A stretch of DNA of 64,000 bases from Mortierella alpina. Its lineage: Eukaryota > Mortierellomycota > Mortierellomycetes > Mortierellales > Mortierellaceae. Shown here one piece after another: positions 24,153 to 36,232 of this stretch. A program made the translations under genes and the position numbers. Positions within the stretch are counted from its first letter, which is position 1; each line of letters opens with the position of its first letter. The stretch is taken from assembly GCA_029449245.1 (NCBI GenBank), contig JANATF010000012.1, positions 1,426,001 through 1,490,000 on the forward strand, written 5' to 3'. The notes beneath the pieces were generated by a model, which worked only from the letters and a program-made list of their open reading frames with translations, ran no database searches and was not told the origin of the DNA.

Positions 24153-27100
24153 ATGGCGCAGTGCTTGGTGCCGCGGCATCCCTGGCGCCATTCCGCACTG
24201 CTGCTCCCCCACGTCCCACTCCGTGCTCCAGCCGCGCGCCTGAACCTTGCTCGTTCGACCACCACCGCCACTTCATACCACACCACCCAAATACACGCCA
24301 TGAACCTGTCAGCACCCAGAGCAGCAGCCTTGCCCATACAAGCCAGATCCAGTCGCATACTTCTCACCACCGCCACCTTGAACCAAACGCGCCTCCAACA
24401 CCGCCTACGCTCTGGTCTGCGTCCCTTCAGACGGCTCCTCTCCAGCGTTGAGGCTGCTCCCAAATCCCGTAAGTACGCCTGCAGTAAACCTTAGTTAATG
24501 CACACTGTACGCGCGACTAGACTAAGAAAAAAATCGAGCTTTTTCTTCTATCTCATGTCCGACATACAGCAGCATCGCATGACCTGAGGAAGAACAAGGT
24601 CGACGTCCAGATGCTCCACCCAGAGCTCCAGAAAAGAGTCTTTCCCATGCACCCGTCAGCCGCTGGGGAAGTCAACAACGCCCTGGAACCGACCTCAGAA
24701 ATGGTCAAATGCGCTATTGAGCATCTCGAAAAACAAAACCTCTGGGGCAAGGAGGCCATCCCCGCACCACATACCAGTTTTGACGTTCCGCCTTTGCGAG
24801 GAAAGACCATCGAGGACCACTTTTACAACTTGGGAGTCCATGGCTCTGCCGCTTACAAGGACTTGGCCGTCACCTTCGCAGAGTCGCCCGTCTTTGCACC
24901 GCCAACGGAGTGGGTCATGCGTGAGGGCTGGACGCGGTACGGCAAGGATGGGTCGGTGCAATCGGTTCCATGGCCCAAGGAGCAGATGCTGACTTTTGAT
25001 GTCGAGACCGTGCCCGCGTTGAGCAAGTTCCCCGTGATGGCATGCGCTCTCTCATCCGAAGCCTGGTATGGCTGGGTCTCGCCTTGGCTTATCAATCCTC
25101 TCACAAAGGACGGACGCCAGAACGATCAACATCTACTGACATTTGGTCCGAGCGAAAGGAAACCTGGTCAGGAAAAGATTCTGGTCGGTCATAACGTTGG
25201 ATATGACCGAGCGCGGATATTGGAGGAGTATTCGATGGAACAAAACTCGATCCGGTATCTGGACACCATGAGTCTTCATATTGCAGTGTCAGGATTGTGC
25301 ACGCAACAACGACCCGGCTGGCTTAAATACTCAAAGGCGATCGAATCAGAGAATGCAGCCTACATCCACGCTACCAAGGACACGACTGGGAAATACTTTG
25401 ATGTCAGCGCAGTTAACAGTCTTCTGCAAGTGTCAAAGTTTCACTGCGGGATCCAGATGGAAAAGGCTCCAAGGGAGATTCTGATGGAAGCGCGAGAAAT
25501 CGGGACGATCCAGGAGCACTTCCAGGCACTCATGGCGTACTGCGGGCAGGATGTCGCAGCCACGCACTCTGTTTATCAAAAGACGCTCCCCAAATATCTA
25601 GAGACTTGCCCGCACCCAGTCTCGTTTGCGGGTATGTTGCAGATGGGCTCCTCTTTCCTGACCGTGAATGAGGGCTGGATAGATTATGTGGCAAGGTGCA
25701 ACAAGCTGTATCAGGAAATGGCCGAGAACGTCGAATCCAAGCTGATGTTGCTCGCCGAGAACGCGCTCGAGAACTTTGAGAAGGATCCAGCATTTCACCA
25801 GGAGGATCCTTGGCTGAGTCAACTTGACTGGCAGCTACCCGCGCGAGTTTGGAAGGAAGGAATTCCTCTCAAGAGCGGGAACGGTTATAGAAAAGGGCAG
25901 GAACCAAGATGGGTTTGCAGAGCCAAGTTGCTGCCAGAGAAACCAGAATGGTATCGAGGGCTCTGGGACTCTGAGAGCAAGCGGATCAAATTATCGACGC
26001 GACAGCGAGTCGCCCCGCTACTCCTCAAACTTCAATGGCGTGGCTTCCCACTTGTGCACTCGTCCGCTCACGGTTGGACATTCCGAGTACCGAAGGACGA
26101 CCAGAGTTTCGAGACCAAGGCAGCGCCACTCACGTTTCCCGCACAGGACGAGGCTGGGTACCAGGCCAACATTGATCCAGAGCAGTTCCGCTACTATCGA
26201 CTACCCCACAAATCTGGCGAGGGTGTCAATGTTGGAAACCCTCTGGCGAAAGGATACATCCCTTACTTTGAAGAGAACGTATTGAGTTCCTTTGCCGTAG
26301 AGGGGGGATCCTCATCGGACGGGAGCGGTCAGCTGGCTAGACAGGCATTGGACATGAATGCTCAGTGCGCATACTGGGTGAGCGCCAAGGAACGGATCGA
26401 GGATCAGTTCGTGGTCTGGGACAAAGGCCCGGACGGGTTGGGTGATCGTATGGGCCTTCCTGACCGCGGGGAGGGTCGGAGTAACGGGATGATTCTACCG
26501 CAAATCATCACCATGGGCACTGTGACCAGGAGAGCTGTGGAAAAGACATGGATGACGGCCAGTAACGCTAAAAAGAACAGGATAGGATCAGAGCTCAAGT
26601 CGATGGTCCAAGCGCCTGCAGGATACAAGATCGTCGGAGCGGATGTGGATTCAGAGGAGTTGTGGATCTCAAGCTTGATGGGCGATGCTCAGTTCCGGAT
26701 GCATGGCGCCACAGCTCTCGGATGGATGACACTCCAAGGAACCAAGGCTGCGGGAACGGATCTGCACTCCAAGACGGCTCAGATCTTGGGCATCTCGCGT
26801 GATCAGGCCAAGGTCTTCAACTACGGTCGTATTTACGGAGCGGGACTCAAGTTTGCCATTCGTCTGTTGCAGCAGTTCAACTCCACGATTGAGACAGCTG
26901 ATGCCAAGAAGCGAGCGACTAGCCTGTACACGGCGACTAAAGGAACCAAGGAGCAAAAGGCTGTGGATTATGAATTGGTGTACGATCGCCCGTTCTGGCA
27001 CGGAGGATCCGAGAGCTACATGTTCAACAGTCTCGAGCGAACGGCCACTGCAGACGACCCAAGGACGCCAGCTCTTGGATGCGGCATCACGGATGCGCTC

Positions 27101-28455
27101 AAGCCAAAGCACACCGAGAACCAGTTTATGACCTCACGCGTGAACTGGGTGGTGCAGTCCTCGGGTGTTGATTACCTGCACATGCTGTTGGTTTCTATGA
27201 ACTACTTGATCAAGAGATACGACATCAAAGCCAGATTCATGCTCTGTGTCCACGACGAGGTGCGGTACATGGTCAAGGAAGAAGATGCTGCCAGGGCCAC
27301 CCTAGCATTGCAAGTCAGCAACCTCTGGACAAGGGCCTTGTTTTCCTACAAGCTGGGCATCCACGATCTTCCACAGGTATTGTTATCGTCATTTTTTTGT
27401 GTAGCAATACGGGGGAGGTTGTTGTCATGATGATTGTGAGACTTTGCTGACCAAGAATATTCTTTATTTCTCATTGCATTGGCAAAATCTAGTCTGTCGC
27501 GTTCTTTTCGTCAGTGGATGTAGACCACGTCTTTAGAAAGGAGGTCAACATGGACTGCCTGACACCAACACAGCGCACGCCCATTCCTCATGGCCAGAGC
27601 TTGACCATCGAGGACGTCTTGCCTTTGACGGGAGGTGGCCATTTTGGAGCGGAAGCCCAGGGCTTTTGTGACGCAGCAGAGGGTTCGCTGCCTATGGAGC
27701 TTCGGCCCAAGGAAGAACAACGTAAAATGCAACAGATGCAGTCGACAGCAGCGGGATCGACGGCTTGGACAGAAACAACACAGAAAGCGGATGAGGAACA
27801 TTTGGTGTTCCTGGAGGCTCAAGCCTTGGCCACACTGAAGGAGATCAAGCAGAACCTAAAGCGGAGAAAGTCTGAGGCAGACGCAGCATGGAAAGCAAAG
27901 CAAGACGCTGAAAAGGCCGCATCTAAAAAATCAGCAGCAGCAGCAGCCACTACTGGGGTCACCAGTGGCGATGGTGGCAAGGGAGGGCTTGGCGGGAAGT
28001 CGGCCTCTGCGAGCCTCAAGAAATCAGACAAGCCAGGCAAGCGCCATATAAGGGAAGCAAAGTCCCCTTTTGGATCAAGGAGCAAAGCTGTTGTGGGCCA
28101 TTGGGGCAAGAAGGACGCTGCGCTGGATCCGATCAAGGGTGACCAGCTGAACTCACAAGGAGGAAAGCGCTCTGCTGCCGGCGCTGCCTCCGTGGGGCCA
28201 TCCGAGAAGCAGGTTGGAGCGAGACCCAAGAAACGGATTGCCGACGAGTCCAGCAGTCCTGTTCTAGAAAACACGTATGAAGGCGCCGTGGGGTATGATG
28301 CCTCAGACTATGACGACGCGGTGGAAATGGGGCCCACCGAGAACTATGCATCGTGGAGCACATCCTGGGACAGATTTTCTGCGCATCATGCAGATGCCCC
28401 GCTGTCGCCACCACCGCATGCCGCCACTAGCGGTGGCTACTCTAGTGGCATGTAA
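24153..28455 (+). CDS. MIP1: Mitochondrial DNA polymerase gamma catalytic subunit (MIP1/POLG)
   Basis: Three exons, 24153-24468, 24570-27376 and 27493-28455, give 1361 residues. The N-terminal ~100 residues are rich in Arg, Ala, Ser and Thr with almost no acids, a mitochondrial presequence. Family A polymerase with 3'-5' exonuclease: Exo I D249/E251 (FDVET), Exo II D318 (VGHNVGYDRA) and Exo III D433 (YCGQDVAATH). Polymerase motif A is near 797-801 (GADVDSEE), motif B near 849-864 (RDQAKVFNYGRIYGAG) and motif C at H1000-D1001-E1002 (HDEVRY). It replicates and repairs mtDNA. All catalytic residues are present. After the conserved core there is a C-terminal extension of roughly 250 residues, Lys/Ala/Ser-rich, longer than in animals; fungal Mip1 also carries an extension. 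Exon 3 starts SVAFFSSVDVD, matching the conserved core, which fixes the junction. Confidence 0.97.
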
Positions 28456-28682
28456 ATTACCTTAGAGTTTTAACTCCACCTGTATCATCCCTACCTGTAT
28501 TTTTCATTCAAGAGCATCGCACAGAACATCACGGAAAAAAACAAGAGAAAAACTAGCAACAACTATGCATCCAGATCGTGCTTCTTTGTCCATCTCTAAT
28601 ACTCTATTGATGGGATATTTCAGTCGTCTTCTCAGCCAGTTCCCTACGGAAGAAGGCCAACATCCGAGCTTTTTCTTATTCT

Positions 28683-30319
28683 TCAGAACTTTCCCTCCGC
28701 CTGAGCCTGCAGTGTCGTCCTGTACTTGTCCTTGAACATATCCAGGTCTACATAGCACCCCTTCAAATGCCTCTTGCCCTTGGTGGGATCAAACGCCGTT
28801 CGCGCGTGCAGAACCCTCCTGTTTGCAAACACCATACACTCACCCGGTCGCATCGTGTGTCGGAACTGTAGATCCGGTCTCTCGATATATCCCGCAAACC
28901 GCCTCAGGGCTCTATAGAACCCTTGCATCTGTTCTGCTGGCAGCTCGAGCGGGCCCTGGAACGGAGGCGCGTAATTGACCGTTAGAGCATCGTTCATGCG
29001 GTCCACAACGATCGTCGTGCGATTGTAATGAAGGTGGTGATCAGCGTTGCGGTAGTGAAACGTGTTGGGGACCGTGGTCAGAATCTCATAGTCCTCTGGG
29101 TGTTCCTTCTTCAACAACTCCACGGCTTTGAACGAATCCATGAAAATGCTGGTTCCGCCGGGGACGCTGTTTTCGAGACTGTGGAGCAATTGCAAGCCAG
29201 GAGGAGCTTCCATGTAGCTGGCGTAGTAAGAGGATAAAGAAGAAGAAGAAAAAGAAGAAAAAAGAGATTGGGTGTGAGTTTTACGAGTCCATAGGGTGGG
29301 AAACACTTCTTGCCTTCGAAAGGAAAGGGCGAAAAGAAAAGAGTGCATTACAGGAGATCCATGTGGAGACCCAGATTGAGGTTCGTATACGCGACATTCT
29401 TGGCATTCGGCACGCTCTTGACGTCCCAAGTCCTGCCATAGAACGTATGCCTCAGATGACCGATCCTTTCGGCCGCGGTCACCACCTCCTGATCCTCTGT
29501 CGGCACGCCCTTCAGGAAGAACAGCCCATAATCCTGAAGTTGCTTCAAGCCTTTAAGCAATCCCTCTGGCGTGTTCATATACTCTTGATAGTCCAACCAG
29601 AGGACCTTCTCCTTCATCATGGTTTCGTCCCACAAGATCGGCTTGTGATTCATCCTCGTTCCTTGCCTGTGCTCTGTCGGCGATCCACCATAGGACCCCA
29701 AGATCATCTCCCACGGGTACAGACTCGTGTGACCCGGTCGGGCCTTGGCCGGATCCTCCCATTCTCCAACATCGTCCAGTCCCTTGGACCATGAGATCTC
29801 GAGTCCCTCTGCCAGAACCCTGTGTGAGGATACCTCAATGTCCAGCGGGATCTGTGAAGACGCGTGCAGTTTTTGGCGAGTGGAAAGGTGGATACATTCA
29901 GGGCAGGGGCAATTATCCCGGAGCCAGATCGTGTTGAGCGTTGTGGTGGGTTGATGGTCGCGATAGAAGGCTGAGCCTGGGTGGGGCTGGAGAGTGACGG
30001 ATCCAGAGGCATCCTTGGCGACATGAACCGTGGGCAGATCGTCCGTCTGCACCTTTGCTGAGGCTGCAAGGCGAGTGGTTGTGGTGGTACGAAGGGCCCG
30101 TGCCCCCTGGAACGAGAGACGCTTGGCGGCTGCGGTCTAACGGACAGAAGGAAAAGAGCGATCTCTGTGTGAGCACTGGCGCATACGATGGTATTCTTGT
30201 GGCAATGAGTGCAAGGTGTGCTTTACATTCAGCATGGAAGGAGGGATGCGGCGGAGCGGCTGCTTCATGGCTGTCCTTGTCGTAGCCTTGCTGGCATGAA
30301 TGAAGGCCTGTCTGAGCAT
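28683..30319 (-). CDS. Gamma-butyrobetaine hydroxylase-type 2-oxoglutarate/Fe(II) dioxygenase
   Basis: Three exons on the minus strand, 30227-30319, 29352-30136 and 28683-29217, give 470 residues. Residues 1 to about 58, spread over exon 1 and the start of exon 2, are Arg/Ala/Thr-rich without acids and look like a mitochondrial presequence. The GBBH N-terminal zinc-binding domain shows WLRDNCPCPECIH (C107, C109, C112, H114). The TauD/TfdA catalytic domain has the facial triad H289-x-D291 and H430, and R442 as the likely 2-oxoglutarate ligand. The phrases FYGRTWDV, AYTNLNLGLHMD and PPGLQLLH are those of BBOX/TMLHE enzymes. The reaction is either the last (gamma-butyrobetaine to carnitine) or first (trimethyllysine) step of carnitine synthesis. 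I lean to the BBOX-like group but cannot separate the two reliably. Confidence 0.88.
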
Positions 30320-30877
30320 GGCGGGGTGCAGCTGTTGTAAACGAGAGAGAGAGAGAGAGAGACGAAGCGACTGAGAGAGAAAGAGAGAGCGAGCGAGAGA
30401 AGGAAGAGAGGACAGCGTGTTTGCGGGGAAAGGAAAAGAAAGTCAGGAAAGACGCAACGAGAGTGACAGCAACCCAACTGTGCGCCGGACATTTCATGTG
30501 CCTGTCACTCGTTGGGCTGCATAAGGAGCGAATGAGAGAATTCCCCGCGCGCGGGATATCCACTCTCCACTCTCCACTTTAGCGCCTCTTGAGCCATCCA
30601 TGGCTATTTTACAGTCGGATCATCCAAAAGCGGCCATCGTTCGCAGCTCGTTGGACGCACACACACCTTCAACACATGGCAACACGCGTCCCAAAGAAAT
30701 GACTACAACTTTTTTTTTTTTTACTATGAGGTGCTGAAAAAGAAAAAAAAAAGAAGCGAGAATATAAAAAATAACACGAGTAACCCAAATGTCTATCAAA
30801 CAACGCCTTACGACCCCTCCTATCCTTTGGGCTCAAGGACAAAAGGAACCCTCTAGCACCAGCAACGCACATTCCAT
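30320..30877. other. Intergenic region between dioxygenase promoter and uL2m 3' end
   Basis: About 560 bp. It contains a GA-rich microsatellite (about 30343-30410, mostly gagaga with interruptions), T and A runs near 30710-30760, and no supported gene. It should carry the dioxygenase promoter and the uL2m 3' UTR. Confidence 0.45.
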
Positions 30878-32118
30878 TTAGCGTCTTGGGCGCTCTCTGA
30901 CCACCATCTTGTTGGGATGTTTCCTTGTCTTGCCTCCCTTGGCAAGAGTGCCCCAGGGACTCCTTGGGTCCTTGCCTCCCTTGGTCTTACCCTTTCCTCC
31001 TCCGTGAGGATGGTCGCAAGCGTTCTGTGCAACACCACTAGAATTAACAACAGAAATCAAATCACAGTCAGTCCATGCACAGACTCTCTAGTTTCATACA
31101 CACACATATTTTCTCTCCCCCATCTCAATCCTCGAGGTTTCCCTTTCACTTACCGGACACTGGGACGGATACCCATCCAGCGACTACGACCAGCCTTTCC
31201 AAGACTCTCGTGCATGTTTCCAGGGTTGGAGACCACTCCAATCGTCGCACAGACATCCACTGGGAACTTGCGCACCTCTCCACTCGACAAACGAATAATA
31301 GCATGTCCAGTCTCTCCAGTCGACAACAACTGCGCATACGTTCCTGCAGATCTTGCCACCTGCGCAGGTCCGTTACGCTTCATGCCAATGGCGTGGATAA
31401 TCGTTCCTGTAGGGATACGGCTCAAGGGCAAGCAATTACCCTTGTCGATAGGCAAGGTCGTCGTGATCCCGTTCTTGGAGGTTTGGTTCCATGAAGACTT
31501 GTCCAAGAACGAATGAATCACCGATCCAGGCTGAAGATCGTGAGGGGCGAGGATATACGATTGTTTGCCAGAGACCTGATTTCTCAACAGGGCAATCCAT
31601 GCTGTCCTGCCAGGGTCATACTCGATTCTCTCCACGACCTGAGCACCCGACTCACGACGGTACCAGTCCATGATACGCAGGCGGCGCTTGTGTCCTCCTC
31701 CACGATGACGGACAGTGATCCGACCGGTGTTGTTCCTGCCGGCCGTCGAGCGCTTGGCGATCGTCAGAGCACGGACGGGCTTGCCCTTCCAGAGATGGTC
31801 GCGGGGCACACGCTTGAGCCAACGACGACCTGGTGATGAGGGCTTGTAGGTCTTGAACTGAGGGGTGGCGGAGGAAGAGGTCGTAGTCGTAGTCGTAGTG
31901 GCGGTGGCAGTGGCATAGGTGCGGGCAGCAGACTGCTTCTGCTGCTGAGCAAGCACGTTCCTGCAGGAGATGGTCGACACCAGACGACCCTGCATGGCAG
32001 CGCCGTTTGTGAGTGAGGCACGGATGGTGGTGGTGGCCACAGGGGTGGTGAGCATCCTTGCGACACCCGCGCTCGCAGAGGCAGGTCTCCACAGCGACCG
32101 TGCGAGCCCAGAAAGCAT
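30878..32118 (-). CDS. RML2: Mitochondrial large-subunit ribosomal protein uL2m
   Basis: Two exons on the minus strand, 31154-32118 and 30878-31037, give 374 residues. The first ~85 residues are Arg/Ala/Ser/Thr-rich with a run of seven Thr, a mitochondrial presequence. The ribosomal L2 fold follows: [16 protein letters not shown] in the N-terminal part and the C-terminal [21 protein letters not shown], which contains the histidine universally conserved in L2 and near the peptidyl-transferase centre. The intron interrupts exactly this C-terminal signature (after RPSVR). The product belongs in the mitoribosome large subunit. Its neighbour on the same strand is mitochondrial EF-G2, so two mitochondrial translation genes sit side by side about 730 bp apart. 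Confidence 0.95.
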
Positions 32119-32438
32119 GTTGTGGGTGGATGGGTTGTCTGTGAAAGGTGTGTGATTAGCGGAGGAGCGAACAGAGAGATCTTGTGTGGGAGTCCGACGT
32201 TGTTTACAGTGGTCGTGAGCTGTGACTTCTCGAGGAAGCCGTTAAATCACGTGTTTCGACCCTGACGGGTTGGTGCAATAGAGCTTTTCAGTAGTCCATG
32301 CACTCTAATAACGGCCCTCGAAAGAGGCTATTGCATCTTGTCGAAACGATTAAACATGAGAGAGTTTCCACTACACAGTGTGTGTCCAGCAGCGCTCAAC
32401 CTCCCCGGTGAAGAACAGAGATATAATGTATCTCACCA

Positions 32439-32487
32439 CGACGCAAAACATTGACCGCTCAGAGTGAAGTCCGAGTAGGGAATATGG
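32439..32487. repeat. Direct repeat unit 1
   Basis: About 49 bp beginning cgacgcaaaa and ending with a short AT-rich atatgg. It is paired with 32540-32586, sharing cgacgcaaaa, tgaccg, gtccgag/gtctgag and agggaatatgg/agggcatatgg. The spacing is about 101 bp at the left end. Confidence 0.65.
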
Positions 32488-32539
32488 TTTGCAAGAACAC
32501 TGTTGACGCTGTCCTATAATAAAAAAGCATCGCACTCTT

Positions 32540-32586
32540 CGACGCAAAAAGTGACCGTGCGACTAAAGTCTGAGCAGGGCATATGG
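32540..32586. repeat. Direct repeat unit 2, leading into copy B
   Basis: Second copy of the ~49-bp unit at 32439-32487. It runs directly into dispersed-repeat copy B, so the two repeats are probably parts of one element. Confidence 0.65.
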
Positions 32587-32738
32587 ACTCATCCCTGACC
32601 CTTGTGTTCAAAATAAGTGCATGGTCCTTGCGTTTGCATGTCCATCTACCTATCTATTGCATAGCTGCATAGCTGCACAGTTGCCTAGTATTTGCATAGT
32701 AGTTGCATATTGCTAGAAGGCGACCACTGGAGGGTCTT
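32583..32738. repeat. Dispersed degenerate repeat, copy B
   Basis: Same orientation and block order as 15-158: catccctgacc, ttgtgttcaaaat, gcatgtccatc and cactggagggtctt. It carries a small internal expansion of ttgcatag/ctgcatag units. It ends about 110 bp beyond the 3' end of the EF-G2 gene. Confidence 0.7.
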
Positions 32739-32851
32739 TCCCATGACACGTCTCTCATCGCCGCAGCGAACCCTTCCCAAAGTCCGTGCCAAAGATCAAT
32801 ATTCTGATGCAAGTGTGTTTTTTTTAATGGTCATATCATCATTCTCGCGTT

Positions 32852-35697
32852 TCATCCTCCCCGCATCTCCTTGATCACCTCGCGTTGCCGGTCAAAATCC
32901 ATCTCGCCATACCCAATCACCTCCATCGCAAACTTGCCCGTGCCTCCCGTCAGAGCCCTAAGAGCCGCATCGTATCCTAGCATGGACGACAGTGGGACCT
33001 GCGCACGGATCGATTTCCGGTTGGCCATCGTCGCCACTGGTCCACCAGGCAGAGAAGAGGATGATAGCGCGGCTGAAGACAGTGTCGAGTCTGGTGGAGC
33101 ATACACCTCAAACTCTGCCTCATCCGCCTCTTCCTGGATCTGGCCATCCTCACTGCCCTGCCCGTCCAAACTCAACACTCGACCCCGCCTCGTGCCGCTA
33201 ATGTCGCCAATGACGGATCCCATATCCTTGTCGGCCACCTCGACGCGAACATCCATGATGGGTTCCAACAAAACAGAGTTGTTGTCGTTTTCGCTTGTCG
33301 AGCGGTTACCCCCTAGCCGCACAGCCTCTGTCACAGCCGCAGAGACACATGAAGATATGGCGGCTGGCGTCGACTCTGCCCCGTAGAGATGCAAGTCCGT
33401 AAGACGCACCCGGAGATGAGTCTGTGCATATCCAAGCAACGGTCCTCGAGAGAGCGCCGACAGGATGCCGTTCTTGATGGCTGTTCTGAGAATTGGAATT
33501 GGCAGATCCGTCGCGCCCGAGGGAATGACTGTTCCTGTGAGGGATGCCTTTTCTGCAGCCGCTTGTGCTCCTGCCTCATCCGAACTTGCTGGCTGCTCCG
33601 ACAGCAGGATGACAATCTCGTTACCGTCATACTCTTCTGGTCCCGCGTTCATGGTATCATGGGCTTTCGCTTCCTTGGACTTTGTGGCGAGGTCGGCTTC
33701 CTCCTGTTCCTCGAATCGATCCAGTCTCTCCACTGTGACGCCGACTCGGGCTCGACCTCGCTTGCCAAGCACCTCACGATCATACTCCCATTGAGGCACT
33801 TCAGAAACTATACCAGTGCCTCGCATTGTTTCCTTGAACGAGATTCTCATGCGTCCCATCTCAGCGTTGACCTTAAAGTCACTCACCAGTCTATCCTTCG
33901 CGACCTCCAGGTGCAACTCCCCCATACCACCGAGTAACGTCTGTCCAGTTTCCTCGTCCACCCGCACGCCCAGAGATGGATCTTCTCGAATCAGGGCCTT
34001 GATGGCTTCTTCAACCGGCTTTTCGTCCGAAGTCGACATCGGCTCCACGCTGGCAAAGAACACGGGTGAAGGGACCTTAATTCCGCTTAGTGCCAGTCCC
34101 TTGCGAGGGTCATGTGCATCAAGTAATGTGTCACCCGTCCTAGTGTCCTTAAGTCCCAGAATAACGCCAATGTTGCCTCTGGTGATATGGGGAATCTCCT
34201 CTACATCCATGGCATACATCTGAAGTAATTTGTTGGCTCGCTCCTTGGAATGGGTGGTGCTGTTCCATAGCTGCGCCCGCTCATTGAGCTGTCCTGCATA
34301 GACACGCACGAATACCATAGGTCCCCGACGGGCATCATGAACTACCTTGAAGGCCAAAGCACACAAGCGCTCCTTTGGGCCACCCTTTCCAATCTCGACC
34401 ATCTTGCCGTCAGGCAAACGACCCAAAGCCGCTGGACGCTCAGCAGGGGATGGTAAGTAGTCGACAACAGAGTCCAGCAGTGGCTGGACACCGATATTCT
34501 TGAAGCTAGCTCCACAGAGGACGGGCACAATCGTCGAGGAGAGGGTCAACCGCCGGATGGCTGCCTGCAGATCCTTGGCCTCAATTGCCATATGGTCCTC
34601 CAGAGTCAAGAAGAGTTCAATGATGTGCTCATCCAGAGCTGAGAGTTGCTCCACAAGCGCTACACGAGCCTTGACAGCTTCCTGATACAAGTCCTGATCT
34701 GGGTATGAAGAGTCGAGAGGCGACCGAGTAATCTTGGAGCCTTTCGTGTCCGAATCCCATCGGAGAATCTCCATAGACAGGACATCGACCACGCCATTGA
34801 ACTGAGCATCCATCGATTTAGCGCCGGATGCCGAAGGCGTCTCGTTCAAGGACTCTATTAATGGGATCTGAACAACGACAGGTCTGCAACCCAGTCGAGT
34901 CCTCATCTCCCGCACAGTCCTTCCGAATCCTGCACCCGCTCGATCCATCTTATTAACGAACGCGATCCGCGGGATACCCTGTCGGGCAGCTTGCTGCCAA
35001 ACTGTTTCTGTCTGCGCCTCTACGCCAGCAACAGCATCCAGAATCGTCACTGCTCCGTCCAGAACGCGAATGGATCGCTCGACCTCGATAGTAAAGTCAA
35101 CATGTCCTGGGGTATCGATGAGGTTGATGCGGTGATCCTTCCAGCCGAATGTAATGGCGGCCGAGGTGATGGTAATGCCGCGCTCCCGTTCCTGCTTCAT
35201 GTAGTCCATGATGGTGTCTCCGCTGTCGACATCTGTATATCAATGAATGATCCCCGGGATTAGCTATCTCTAACAGTTTGTATCCATCTTTGCTGGTTGA
35301 ACGCTGCACACGCTGCGTACACTACACAACAATCGTCTTCGTTGTATGCTTACCGCCGATCCGTCGCGTGAATCCAGCATAGTGCAGCATCCGCTCTGTG
35401 GTTGTTGTCTTTCCAGCGTCAATATGTGCGATGATCCCAATGTTCCTGGCATTCTGGATCGAGATATCCGTCTTGTGTGCTACGAGTATGCATTGCCCCG
35501 GTTAAACCAGTAGTCGAGTTATGATCTGATCTGTTGCGAGGGTTGCTGAGCTCTGCTCAAGTCTTCTTACCGTGTGCACTATACCAGCGACTCGACTGGA
35601 CTGGTAAGAGTGTCCATGACCATGACTTTGTCGCACTGTCTCCGAGTTGGTGGCGCCAGTTCTGCACTAGAACGGAGCGCAATGGGAAGCCTGGCAT
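32852..35697 (-). CDS. MEF2: Mitochondrial elongation factor G2 (ribosome-recycling GTPase)
   Basis: Three exons on the minus strand, 35571-35697, 35354-35479 and 32852-35232, give 877 residues with consistent phases. Residues 1-42 are a presequence (Arg, Trp and Ser, few acids). The GTPase domain has the P-loop [13 protein letters not shown] (about 60-72), switch [10 protein letters not shown] at about 124, and NKMD at about 178. The order of translation-factor domains II to V follows. The middle and C-terminal parts carry acidic and Ser-rich inserts ([15 protein letters not shown], and a Ser/Leu stretch near the end). Mitochondrial EF-G2 disassembles post-termination ribosomes with RRF and does not promote translocation. 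I assign EF-G2 rather than EF-G1 because of the [15 protein letters not shown] region and these inserts. The ATG at 35697 is the only one preceding the presequence in frame. Confidence 0.88.
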
Positions 35698-36232
35698 TGC
35701 AGAGTGGGATTCGTCAATGGAACGACAGAGGCGGTGGGCGAGGAAGGATCAAGGAGACGGGAGCTGGTCGAGTACTCCTGAGGTTATGTCAGGGGTGTTG
35801 TTGTGCTGTGCTGTGCTGTGCTGTCCTCGCAGGGTGGATGCGGGGCATGGAGGAATCCAACGAGAACAAGAAGCTTTTGCTAGCACTCTGCAGCCGGAAA
35901 AGGCGAGAAATGCCGTGGGCTGGCACGCGTGTTTACGGGGCGTGTGTCCGCCACCAAATTAAAGGAACGAGCCCCTTTCCCGCTCTTCGCTTTTCTCTTT
36001 CTGTCCGCCCGTGCTTGTCCTCGTCCTCGTCCTCCTTTCCTGCTCCTCCTCTCCTTCACCGTCCTCGTTCTCGTCCTGCTGGTGCATTCTTCATAGCTTT
36101 GGGTGCCGCTGCATCCTGCCTCACCGGTGCTCGTATTCCCACGCCCTGTTCCCCTTGCACGCGCACGCATCATCACGGGAAGATATCCCAGCCCATCAGC
36201 CCACCAGCCCACCAACAGACCAGCGCTCGGCC
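35698..36232. promoter_or_regulatory. Divergent promoter, MEF2 and XPG-like nuclease
   Basis: 535 bp between two head-to-head start codons. It contains a short tgctg repeat near 35802-35822 and a strongly CT/TCC-rich stretch (about 35990-36100) that probably forms the nuclease leader. No specific factor site is assigned. Confidence 0.45.

Larger units (their letters stand above)
32119..32851. other. Intergenic region between uL2m and EF-G2 carrying repeats
   Basis: About 730 bp. The left part is the uL2m promoter. The right ~420 bp contains an internal direct repeat with a period of about 100 bp and copy B of the dispersed repeat. No gene is supported. Confidence 0.55.
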
